Position numbers and translations under genes: made by a program. Positions 23,701 to 34,418 of a DNA stretch of 64,000 nt are shown here, piece by piece. The first letter of the stretch is position 1. Every line of letters starts with the position of its first letter. A model generated the notes under the pieces. The model was not told the origin of the DNA and searched no databases. It was given only the letters and a program-made list of their open reading frames with translations. Source of the DNA: Rhynochetos jubatus (Eukaryota > Chordata > Aves > Eurypygiformes > Rhynochetidae); the NCBI GenBank assembly GCA_027574665.1, contig CM050654.1, forward strand, positions 36,971,722 through 37,035,721. The letters are read 5' to 3'.

Positions 23701-26700
23701 CAGGTAAGACACAATGGCCAGCAATAGTGTACGAACAGGCACTACACTTCAAAAGGTGCCTGGGTCTAAAATGAGCTAATTACGGCTTTGTTAACCAGCA
23801 TGCCATACTATATAACTGCAGCTTTTCTATAAACTAAAATGCTGTACTATTAGGAACACAGGTTTTTCTCTTTCAGCATTGTCCCTAACTGCTCCAAGGA
23901 ACCGTTCTGGCAGGTCCATGCTCTGAAGTCCTGGGGTTAAGTCCTCACAGGCATTCCTTATCTGTGCGAATGTGCCTGCACAAAGCTCCACTCTTCTTGC
24001 CTACTTTTTCTGTTGCACATCTGTATTATTCAGTGCACAGAAAGAACAAGTAATATTGACCATGCAATAACTGAAATCCTCTGACAAAGAGGCTAACTGA
24101 ATGTAAAACACTGTTTTCTACTGATTTCAAAGAAAAATATTGATAAAGTTATCTTTTTAAATAAGCCAACAGAAACACGATGTCACCAGCCACATTTTTC
24201 ATAAGTATATTTGCCACTGATGAGGAACTCTCATAAACCAGTTGTTTTGTAAGTTCCTCTTGTGATTGTTCATTTAGGTAGAAAAGAGCCAAATTCCAAG
24301 CTTGGGTAAAAGCATTTGAGACAAGGTGCACATGGTTATGAGATAAGACGTATCCACCTTTATGCACATGAGCGGTCAAGGAACTGGAAGCAAGTGAAAG
24401 GTAATATGAACTGAGATAAACAGTTGGCAAGTACAAGGGAACTCTTTCACCCCACTGGAAAAAAGATCATGCAGTTAACAGCCGGGATTCGCTAATGAAA
24501 ACAAGTCTTCAAAATTATTTATCTTCATCATATCTTAGATGATTATTTAAAGTTTGCTTAGAATAAGCTTTCATGCCAGACATCCTGAAAGTCAATTTAC
24601 CTGAAGCAGGTAATACTGATGGAGTACAAGCACAGTCAGTTCTCTGTTGACTTCAGGGCTCAGTGTTAACAGTTCTTCCTTGGATGGAAGGAAGGATCTC
24701 AAGGGTAGAAGTTAGGGATACCATAGAGTGAATTTACACAGGACCACATATTTAGAAAAATAGTACTTGGAAGTATTCAGTGGCTGTGGATCCTTCTGTT
24801 CCACATCAAAAGGTGAGAACTTACATAGTTTCATTAAAGGCAGGAGTAGATTCTTTACAATAGCACTGCTTCCTAGAGAGCAAATGGATATGTATATGCT
24901 TCTTAAAACAGTGTGGGCAAACCTTTATTAAGAAGTATTGCAGCATTCATTCAGGCACCAGCTCAAATTTCTCTTGATATTGAACTTCCTCCAAGATCAA
25001 TGGTTTGCCTTCACTACCTAAAAGTGTTCTTTATCTGCACATGTGTACACGTGTAGTACACCTGGTGAAAAAGTCTTGTCAATAGCTTTAGGTCTTCTTT
25101 AGGATTTCTGTTTTCTCAGACACATCTATGGAATGTATTTCCGTAGACAAAGATTTATTTTCCCTCAGCTGTTCTTACAAAGATATCATACCAACACAAA
25201 ATTTCCCCTTCTGTGCTAGGTTTTGAGTTAGCCTGAGACTCCAAGGTATGAACATATGTGAAAGGTCTTTTCCTTGCATAAAATTGTTGAAATAAAAACT
25301 CATTAGCAATACAGGAATTTGGTGAAGTCTTACTAGGCTTGACATGAGAATTAGCTAGTGAAATTCTGTAGCCTGCATTCTGCAGGTTAATCATACTTAT
25401 CTCTTCTCTTCTTAACTTGGATAGACAAGTTCTTTCCTCAGAACCAGCAATAACACTTTGGAAAGCATCTGCTTTTATAGGTTTCTTTGTATTAATCAAA
25501 ACATGCCACCATAAACTGTTTTCAGCATAGGTGACAGAGATGTTCTCTTTTAAATTGCAGGTGGGAGGTTTTCTTCCTTTTCGGTTTGCCGTTTCCCCCC
25601 CCCCATTGATGCAAACTAACCACTTGCATACAGGTGCTCTGAAGAGGTTTTAGAGGAGACACACTGACGATAGCATGTAGAAAAAATTTATCTCAGTAAT
25701 GGTTGTTGAAGCTTTGTCAACAAAGACTGCTTCAAGTACTACAGTGAAATCATTCTCTTTCCTGATGTTATGGAATTCATGGACTCCTTCATAGAGTACT
25801 GGATGAAAAATTAGAACAGATGGCTAGAACAACAGAATACCAAAGCTACAAATCAAAAGTATTTCAAAGGCACTTAGATTAACTAAACTAGAGTTATGTA
25901 TTGTGCCAATTGATCTCCGTTTCTTTCATGCCAGGTATTGTTTTTTGCCTCTCAAAATAAACTGACTGTTTTCAGCAGTGACCTTAAAATTATCATTAGG
26001 GAGATATGACTCAGAGAACCTTGGATAGCCTCAAGCTATTCTATGTTTATGAGATCACAGCTTCCTTCGAATCTCTTCATTTTGAGGAGATGCTGCTGTC
26101 GTCTTCTGTTATCTTAAAACTTGTAGGACCAAACAGATGTTTTACATGACAAATCTCATCTTTGACTGTTCTTAGAAGACATTTTTTTAGAATTTTGTCC
26201 ATGATTGTTAATGACCTTGAGAGGGCATGATTCTTCTTCAAATTTTTGTTGGCACTTAAAGGCAATTCAAGGAAATTATCCAAGATGAACATATTTCACT
26301 TTTTTCTTTTCAATTAACTACCTTTTACACTTGTAAACACACCCTGAAATACTAACATGCAAAGGACATATAACATTCCAGTTCTTAACTGTGCAACAAC
26401 TGAAGTGCAATGTATCTGTCTCTTTTGGTAGCTATCTGGTCTTTATCATCAGGACCCAATAGGGAGCTACTATTTACATTTTCTGAATTTAAATACAGTA
26501 TGTTGCAATAGTTTCACACTGAATTCCTGCTTTTTGGATATGGTCATTGCTGAACCAGTTTCTATACCATTACGGATAATTCTGTTGAAATCAATAGAGA
26601 TGCTCAGGCATAAAACAGCCACATAAAAAGATCAGAATCTAAACTACAAGTATTTAATTTAAACTAGTCAAAGTATAAAACAAGGAAGAATCAAAATAAA

Positions 26701-28060
26701 TTAAGCAACTGAATTTTGAGTTGCAAGAAAATTGGGCTTTAGTACATATATGGGAAAACTGTGGAAATTTATTTTTAATGAATAAATACAGAATGAAACT
26801 TGCATGCAAATGTGCTGTATCATGATGTATAATTACTTAAAATCTTACATCTTCCCAAATCAATGGTGTCAATAGATTCTTTTTATAAAAAGAAGCAACT
26901 TTCACCTTTCGATAAAAGTGGGATTTTGACCCTGTCTAAACGTAACATGCCTGAGAGTTTACTGTATAATTTTCTTCACCAATTAGCATGTGTGTTATGT
27001 AGATTTGGTAAAGCAGTTGAAAGCTAAAATCTCAAATTAAGTTTGCATCCAATTACAGTATTGCAAAATGATTCTAACAGTGGTTTATCACTATGTATTT
27101 CTAATGCCAGAGAAAATCTGACTCAGAAGACCATTATCTGCCTTAATCTACCTTTTTCTGACCAGCAGTTTGAAGCTAACTACGCAGACAGAATATCTCC
27201 TTCACCGAGTGATACACTAGTCATACTGCATTATTCATCTGAGCTTCTGCTCTAGGAATAGGATACTTCCATGCTGGTCTGCCAAATCCCAAAGCAAAAG
27301 GAAGCTATGCAGCTTATGAATCATAATATGTCCTGAGACACAGAATGCTTGCCAGCACAGAGAAATGAACTAGATGAAAACATCAATGGTGCAAAATCTG
27401 GGCTGATGAGAACTACAGTACTTAAAGCACACACTGATACCTTAAAAGGTGCTAAATCTGAATAGTTGCCAAAATAAATAAAAATAGATAAGAAATCCCT
27501 GTGTTTTCTTAAAATGAAAACGTTGGCTATGTCAAAATTTTAAATACTGAGCATAACTCTATTAGAAATCACCCTGGGGCTGTTCTGTGTTCTCAGCTTG
27601 GTATATACCATTTGTGTTGGTGTCCTTCCAAGAATTTTGAAAGGTGTTTGGGTTTTTTCTGGTATTCAGGATATGATGTATATAATTTCTTCTATTCATA
27701 ATGGACAGTGAATCACTTATTATATAAACCTGCAATATTTCTTGAAAAGCCTGTATCTTTTCAGCGAAACTCAGGAACCATTCTGCTTACAAGATTTTCC
27801 AGTAGAAACTTGTACTTATTGCAGAGGTTATGTCATTTTGAGTAACACTACACGTATATATTATTATATACATATATATGTAAGTATTGATTATTATCCA
27901 GTGTACATGTCCCAGCACACTTTTAAATTAACCTTATTTGGAATATAGCTGCACTGTTACATATTAACTACTTAAACTTTATAAAGGTCAGATCAGTTAT
28001 AACTAATGGTGGTGACTACAGTTGTATAAATTATGATTTTGGGGGATGGTGAAATTGAAA
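20750..28060. other. Intergenic sequence, no gene seen
   Basis: AT-rich, with only short unsupported open frames (longest 114 codons, 25155-25499 minus) and a C-run near 25,595. No repeat family is recognised with confidence. Confidence 0.5.
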
Positions 28061-28066
28061 AATTAC

Positions 28067-28085
28067 AAAAAAAAAAAAAAAAAAA
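28067..28085 (+). repeat. Poly(A) tract, 19 bases
   Basis: Uninterrupted A19. No retrotransposon body or target-site duplication was recognised around it. Confidence 0.9.
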
Positions 28086-28986
28086 TCCAGTAGAATGCTT
28101 GCATTTCTCAGAAAAAAAAAATGGGGGGAAAATGTAATTTATGGTCAAACAAAAATGCTGTTTGATACTCAGTAAAAGTTTTTTACCTCTAAATGTGCTT
28201 TAGCAACTCCATCCTCATTCAGTGAAGAATCTATTGATTCTTCTGTGAATCTATTTGAATTCTCTCTAAGACAGCTGAATTATGTTCAGGTATTGGTTTT
28301 ATCTGAAGTTACAAATGACCATGTTTGGGGCCCAAATAAAATTCAGAACTTCATGCTTGTCCTTCCCTCTATGAAAGTGACTTTTAAAGACATTTTAAAA
28401 GTTGCTTGGTATTGAAATGAGGACAAGTCTATGCATTTGCTTCATTATCAAATTTATAAGTATAAGCCACAAAGTAAATTTTGCTCTTTATTGTTGCTTT
28501 CTGCTATAAAAAGTAGTTTCCACACTCTCTGAAACAAAAATTCTGTAGAAGAGTATGTCTCTTTGTGTTTCATTGCATTTTGGAGAGCAGAAGGGAGAAG
28601 TGAAGCAAAGATTTGACATTACATTTAAAAATAAAGGGGTTGACTTCACTTTTCTTTGGGAAAGGAGAGGAATGCTGATTTGTAAGGAACTTAAAAGAGC
28701 CTTTCTCATCCTTTAGCATGATCTGAAAAGTATCTATTAAATTCACAGAAAAAAAACATCTTTCCCACTACAGACTATCATAAAAGTTTTACCACATCCA
28801 GGAATGCTCAGTTTCCAAGTTACAGCCTAGGAAACTGTATTTCTAAAAAAAAAATCTAAACCAAGCACAATGGCTGTTGAAGTTCTTGCTTTTACTGGTA
28901 CACACAGCCTGCAATACTGATTCCTCTATCTAGACAGCCTATCACTTCTCATTATGGAAGAAAAATCTCATTGTACATGTGTGTGT

Positions 28987-29002
28987 GGGGGGGGGGGGGG
29001 GG
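28987..29002 (+). repeat. Poly(G) tract, 16 bases
   Basis: Uninterrupted G16 following GTGTGT, with GGG again shortly after (29005-29007). It can in principle form a G-quadruplex and is a likely length-error site in sequencing. Confidence 0.9.
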
Positions 29003-29009
29003 AAGGGTT

Positions 29010-29800
29010 GTTTAATTTGAAAGACCTGAAAACATGTCATGACTGAAGCAGGGAACATGAACTTGGAAGCAGTAGTGGCTGTCAGGTATTGTCTTATTGA
29101 GCATACCAAATAATACCACTGGTTTGCCCCTGGATTTATGATCCTCAGTGACACTGCAATAGTAGTGAAGAGAGGAGAAAGTAGAAAGAACCTGGACACA
29201 GCACACAGTTATAAGTGGAGTTCTAGCAAATATGAATGAAGTCAACAACTTCAATGTGCACAAAGGAAGAATAAGAAAAGAAGTGGAAGTTTTGTAGGGA
29301 TGGATGACTGAAAGGAATCTGCAAATTTTTTGGACAAGTAACTGCTGATAACGTGTTAGAGGGCACTGAGGAGGAACTAACCAAAGATGGTCAGCAATTT
29401 GCAGCCATCATTCTGCAGAAAACTTAATGTCAAGTAGTGCTGCAACCAGTCTCTGATGAGTTTTGTGGCATTATGCATTAAAGAAATACCCATGGGAAGA
29501 TATGATACCTGCTTTGAAGTCCTCACCATCTATTTTAAGATGTAACAGTAAATAGAGCAAACACAGAAAGAGAAAATGAGGGAAAGGAACAGGACAGTAC
29601 AAAGCAAATTGTATTTAATATATCTTTTTTTAATGCTATTAACACATAAACTTCCCTTGAACTAAAATGTGTTGCAAAGCTGACTAAAACTGTGTGGAAA
29701 ACGTTTTCCTGTCTTGAGAAAACCAGAAAACTCAAATGTTTTCACATTTCACATTTTGCATGACAATCTTTTAAGTGTTTATTTATTTGTTTTTAATGAA
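29010..29800. other. Intergenic sequence, no gene seen
   Basis: No exon or repeat recognised. The open frames on the minus strand overlap each other in different frames. Confidence 0.5.
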
Positions 29801-29802
29801 AG

Positions 29803-30040
29803 AAGAAAGGGTAGCTCAAACAGAGCAGCTGCTGAGCTCAGGCAAAGATTGCAAGTGCCAAGTTCAAATCTCTGCTAAAATTAATGTTTGTTTATACAAA
29901 GTATAAACAGTCAAGATTCTAACTGCCTATCAGCCAGGAGCTTGGTGGTTAAAGTTTTACCTGCGATGTGAAAGACGAGATCAAAACTCTCACTGAATCA
30001 GGAAAAACAGAGACTTGAATCTGACTCACCCAACACCATT
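29803..30040 (+). repeat. Ancient tRNA-like (SINE-type) repeat relic
   Basis: Two successive modules each look like the half-decayed internal promoter of a tRNA gene. In the first, GGGTAGCTCAAACAGAGCAG (box A region, from 29809) is followed by CCAAGTTCAAATCTCTGCT (box B, near 29858-29876). In the second, GGTGGTTAAAGTTTTACCTG (from 29944) is followed by GCGATGTGAAAGACGAGATC and AAAACTCTC. A reversed echo, GAGACTTGAATCTGACTCAC, follows at about 30010. This resembles an old sauropsid tRNA-derived repeat with a reversed second half. Neither module folds convincingly as a functional tRNA, since the acceptor and anticodon stems are broken. Confidence 0.45.
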
Positions 30041-30044
30041 TATT

Positions 30045-31455
30045 CATACAATCTCACCGTCCTCCCTCAGAAGAAATTGCATCTTTGCTAAGATCTTTCT
30101 GCCAAAACTAGCATATATTTTGCAGCGAAGAGAGCTGGTTTCAAAACACTGACGTTTTTAAGTGAAGACCCATTCTGCTGAAACATTACAGAGTAATTTT
30201 AGAGTTGTATCACTAACTTGGAAGAAATGAGTTGTTCGCTGCATCTTAACAGGTTTTATTATTTTCCTTTTCAGGAAGAAAATCTAGAAGGAAAATATAA
30301 AAAGAACTTAAGGTGGAAAAGTCAATCTAAATTAGGTAATGCCTTAACACCCTGGAATTTCAAATTCCAAAAAGCAAGTCAAATTCCAAAGGCACTATAT
30401 TACAAAAAGACTAAAAACTTGCCAGCTGAAATTGTATACACTTTTAAAACTGTCCATAAAATTGTGACTTCTATCAGCTAGATCAGACTTTGCATTTACT
30501 AAATACAAAATCACCCATACATCTTGGCAGTACATTTGCAATGTTGCCTGCTTGCTCTTTTAAAAGTAAATAGGGCACAATAAAATAAGATATTACGGAT
30601 TTATCATGATTCCCCTCGAAAGTGCTATTACTTGGAGAACAGACAAGAAAGGGAAAGAGAAAGCATGTGACACTAACACTATCTTGGGTTGTTTGCCATT
30701 GATTTTTCTAGCATAAATTAATAAAAATTATGAACTTGATTAAAAAACAGATTAAATTAACATTCTCGTCTTGAATTTCCTTTAAAAAGCTTATTTTAGT
30801 GCCATAATCCTGTTGTGAATCTTCAAAACATACTGCAGCCATGTGTTTACGCGCATTGGTATGTGTCTATAATGCTTCCTTTCACCAAAAGATCTCAAAG
30901 AGGTTTATGATGAATCTGTAATTAGAATATATAATTTCACTATTGAAATGTGACTACCTATTGGGTAGCGAATGACTTCCACCTGTAACTTCACCTTGCA
31001 AATCATTTAAATGCATCTCTACACATGCAACTACCTCCCTGAAATCTGTGGGATTGCTCATGTGCCTAATACTGAAAACAATCCGTTTTACACACTCTAA
31101 CATCACCATGTGCAACAGCTGAATCCAGGCAGTTCACCTCGTATTACAAAACAAGGGTGAGGAAATATGGTCAATAGCCTAGAATAAATTCTCTTTCAAA
31201 TAGAAGCACAGGAAATGTGACGTTTAATATACAGCAGACAGAATTTGCATTTTGAGGGGTTTCTACCAGAAAATAGTGTGTATTGTAAGTGCACAAGCCT
31301 GTGGGGCCTCCTGCCTGGTTTGAGAAAGCATGATCACGGGCCTTCACTCTGGACCCAGAAATGTTTGGTCCTCCCTCTGGTCTCTGCCAGAATCTTTGTT
31401 CTGTAAGTGTGCTTAATTATTTCACCCCGTCTTGGTTTTCTCTACCATTTTCTGT
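30045..31455. other. Intergenic sequence, no gene seen
   Basis: Nothing recognisable beyond short unsupported open frames (for example 30218-30481 plus, 87 codons, lysine-rich, no domain). Confidence 0.5.
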
Positions 31456-31459
31456 CCTG

Positions 31460-31530
31460 TCTAATTAGATTACAAACTCGGTGTTTGTCTCATATGTTCT
31501 GTAAAATGTCTGGTATAAAGGGCCACTTAT
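31460..31530 (+). repeat. Ancient L2/MIR-type repeat tail (relic)
   Basis: TTAGATTACAAACTC, GTTTGTCTCATATGTTCTGT and AAAATGTCTGGTATAAAGGG follow the order of the L2/MIR-like 3' tail (TAGATTGTAAACTC...CTGTCT...GCCTAGCATA). The identification is by remembered consensus. Confidence 0.4.
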
Positions 31531-31716
31531 CTCAGCTGACCCATTAAATGCTGCCATAATGCAGATAATACTGATGCATGCTGACGTGGCAGTATTTCAC
31601 CTTAATGTGATGCAAGAGGCTGGTATTGTATGGCACACTTTAATTTAGTGTCAAGAGGAGAAACAAACTCAGGGTATGAAAATGGGAATCTAAGGGGGAA
31701 TAGCAGGGAATAGGAC

Positions 31717-32295
31717 TGTCAAGATTTAACCCCAGCCAGCAACTGAGCGCCACAAAACTGCTCACTCACTCCCCCCATGGCAGAACAAGGGACAGAATCA
31801 GAAGGGTAGAAGTGAGAAAACTCCTGGGTTGAGATAAAGACAGTTTAATAGGGAAAGCAAAAGTCATACATACGAGCAAAGCAAAACAATGAACATTCAC
31901 CACTTCCCATCACAGGTCATCCCCAGGAAAGCAGGGGTCCATCACGCCTAACAGTGACTTGGGAAGATAAATGCCATCAATCTGAATGTCCCCCCCTCCT
32001 CCTTCTCCCACCTTTATACACTGAGCATGACACCATATGGTCTGCAATATCCCTTGGGTCAGCTGGGGTCAGCTGTCCCAGCTGTGTCCCCTCCCAACAC
32101 CTTGTGCATCCCCAGCCTCCTCAGTGCTGGGGTGGGGTGAGGAGCAGAAAAGGCCTTGCCACTGTGCAAGCATTGCTCAGCAGTAACGAAAACATCCCTG
32201 TGTTATCAACACTGTGTTCAGTACAAATCCAAAACACAGCCCCGTACCAGCTACTGTGAAGAAAATTAACGCTATCCAAGCATAAAACCAGCACA
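31717..32295 (-). mobile_element. Solo LTR, avian ERVL-like, minus strand
   Basis: A 579-bp solo LTR with no viral internal region beside it. Read on the minus strand it begins TGTGCTGGTTTTATGC and ends ...AATCTTGACA, the usual TG...CA termini. A TATA-like TGTATAAAGG lies on the minus strand at 32011-32020 and an ATTAAA poly(A) signal at 31844-31849, giving a plausible U3-R-U5 order. The flanking 5-mers are AGGAC (31712-31716) and AGCAC (32296-32300), four of five identical, consistent with an ERVL-size duplication carrying one mutation. The sequence agrees with an abundant avian ERVL LTR group that I recall, which contains an internal TGATAACACAGGGATGTTTTCGT-like segment. It ends about 1.6 kb before the SPOPL CpG island and points away from the gene. 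Confidence 0.88.
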
Positions 32296-32299
32296 AGCA

Positions 32300-33430
32300 C
32301 TGAGCAGTGTATGAAAAGTACAGAAAAGTAAATTAAACTTCTGGTAAAACCAACTGGAGACTCCAGATTTGGGAAGTACTCGTTGCTTTCCTTGGCAACC
32401 ACTTACATGCCCTTCTGTGGCATTTGCCCACACACACAAGAATATTATATGTCTGAGGGGGAGCAAAAGAACTTTTCAGCCCAAGGGATGCATGAGCTGT
32501 AATCTCACCTTTTGTCTGCTGACAAATACGCATGTGTTTTTCACAGCTTCTGGTAATGTTCCAGGATTCTGGTAATGCTCCGCAGACTTTCTCTAGAGAA
32601 GGATTTAAGGGAGATGGTAGTTACTATATACGAAGATTCACTTGGCTCACTGCTTTTCCTACGTGCTGTTAGTCTATTGAAATCGAAAGATTCCCATTAC
32701 AGAACTCTTCAGTTAGAACTAGGAACGCACCCGCAATTTCCAGTAGAGGAGACTGAATTCTCTCGTGTGAAAGAGTAGACATTTTTCACCTCCCGTTTGC
32801 AACAGCTTCTCCAAGCACTGAACTACTCAGCTCACAGGACCAAGAATTCTGATTGTCTGTGTTCTACTTGTGTCTCACACAACCAACGAAGATCGACTTC
32901 GTTTTCCTCTCAGTAATGGGCCATATAAAAGCTAACAGCCTGATCCTCCTCCAAGCATCCTTTTCAACTAAATGGTGTTAAGTCCTGCCTGTGGCCTTAA
33001 AGCTATTTCCTACAAGGGCTGGTATGAAAAAGACTCCAAACAAACAAAAAAAGCTGAGCCATCTGAAAATAGAGTGCAATGTTGGACATGTGCCTGAAAA
33101 AGTTCTGAACGAACTAGTAATACCAAAAGCAGTATGGCCCCATCAGTGCAGTTTCTCTCTGCAGGATGAGTTATCTGGGGTATGGTGCCGCACTAAAGCA
33201 GTTGTATTTATTTTGGGATGTTGCTAGCTTGGGTATCCTTACGCAGCACAATGCTGTGTATAGGTATGCTTAGCCCTCATTCTCATGGGGGGCAATTAAG
33301 GTGTCACTGAGCCTTAATTGTCTCCATAGATGGTATTTTCCTGAAAGCTCTGGCCCTTAGACACACACACAAAAACCCCAATCCCAAACCATATTGCTTA
33401 AGTTTCATTTGCAACCCTCCACGAAGAGGT
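32300..33430. other. SPOPL upstream flank, no gene seen
   Basis: Sequence between the solo LTR and the CpG island. No exon is recognised. A short (AC)n/A-rich patch lies near 33,361. Confidence 0.5.
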
Positions 33431-33433
33431 TTT

Positions 33434-33511
33434 CAGTACTTTATATGGAACTTGCAATTTCATATAAATTTGCAGTACTTTATATGGAAATGGCAATTCC
33501 ATGATTTATTT
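33434..33511. repeat. Two-copy ~39-bp tandem duplication
   Basis: The word CAGTACTTTATATGGAA occurs at 33434-33450 and again at 33473-33489. In each case a GGCAATT/TGCAATT and TTCCAT/TTTCAT stretch follows, so a unit of about 39 bp is present twice with divergence. Confidence 0.75.
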
Positions 33512-34228
33512 TTGGAAGCAACTAAGAAGATACGTCAATGATTTAGAGGCTTTCATTCCACCTGGGCTACGGGAAACAGATCTGACCGACAACACTGAGG
33601 ACTGTCGGGTGATGAACACATGTGGGAGAGAGCAGGAGCGTCCCAGCCAGGGAGCTGCTGAGGGAAGGGCCCCAAGCCCACGCCTTGGGGAGCGGGGAGC
33701 AGATCCGTGCATCGGGTAAGATGCTGAGAACCCAACATCAGCACCGTACTAGGGGAGCAGTAACGTGGGGCTGGCTCTTGTCAGGTCCTGATACCTGGGA
33801 GCAGATGGAGCCCACGGATGTCATTCTGAGGTTAACTTCATCTGGATAATAAATACATTGGAAAAGGAGCCCACAGGAGCGCCCCGCAGCGTGAGGCAGT
33901 CGGTACGCGGGGGTGACGGCCACGCGCTGGCTTCAGGGGAGCTCCTCCCGCCCGGCCCCGCCGAAAGCTCACACTGCCAACGCTGGGCTGCCCCGGCCCG
34001 GCCCCGCTGGGACCCTTCTGCACCCGGAGCCTTCGCACAGGCCCCCCGCCGCTGCTTGGGGACCGGGGGCGGCGGCGGTAGCAGCCACCCCCACCGCCGC
34101 CTCAGCCGCCCGCCCGCCCAACCGTCGGCCTCTCGCTCCGCCCCCAGCGCCGCGGGGGAGTGGGCGGGGCCTCCCGCCAGGGCCCGGATGGAAGCGGCGC
34201 GGCGCGGGGCGGCGTGACCCCGCCCTGC

Positions 34229-34237
34229 CCGGAAGTG
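34229..34237 (+). promoter_or_regulatory. ETS/GABP-type site (CCGGAAGTG)
   Basis: A consensus CCGGAAGTG in the middle of the island. In housekeeping-type promoters such sites usually lie within a few tens of bases of the transcription start, so the start is probably near here. That placement is inference. Confidence 0.6.
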
Positions 34238-34238
34238 C

Positions 34239-34276
34239 AGCGGCGGCGGCGGTGGCGGCGACAGGAGCGGCGGCAG
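34239..34276 (+). repeat. CGG-rich trinucleotide tract
   Basis: AGCGGCGGCGGCGGTGGCGG and the following bases form an interrupted CGG/GGC triplet run inside the island, probably at or just after the transcription start. Confidence 0.75.
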
Positions 34277-34337
34277 CGGGGCCGTACGGGAGCCGTGAGG
34301 TGCTGAGGGCGGGTGGGGCGGGGGAGCGGCCGGCCGG

Positions 34338-34352
34338 CAGCAGCAGCAGCAG
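34338..34352 (+). repeat. (CAG)5 triplet run in candidate exon 1
   Basis: Five perfect CAG triplets followed by CGG. They are untranslated if the exon model is right. Confidence 0.85.
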
Positions 34353-34361
34353 CGGGTAGCG

Positions 34362-34418
34362 ATGCGGCTCCGCCACCGCTCGGCCTCGCCGCTTCCGCCT
34401 CCCGCCGGGCACTGGTGA
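34362..34418 (+). CDS. Upstream ORF 1 in SPOPL leader (hypothetical)
   Basis: An ATG at 34362 opens an 18-codon frame ending at TGA 34416-34418, wholly inside the candidate exon 1. The start context has G at -3 and C at +4, so it is only moderate. If the transcript begins upstream of it, scanning ribosomes would meet this frame before the SPOPL start. No function is known and it may be chance in GC-rich DNA. Confidence 0.25.
   Translation: MRLRHRSASPLPPPAGHW

Noticed and set aside
29809-29876. Functional tRNA gene
   Set aside because: Box A- and box B-like words are present, but the acceptor and anticodon stems do not pair and no clear anticodon loop forms. Reported instead as a repeat relic.
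31954-32533. Cluster of overlapping open frames on both strands
   Set aside because: They fall in or beside the solo LTR at 31717-32295, contradict each other in frame and strand, and match no retroviral protein region.
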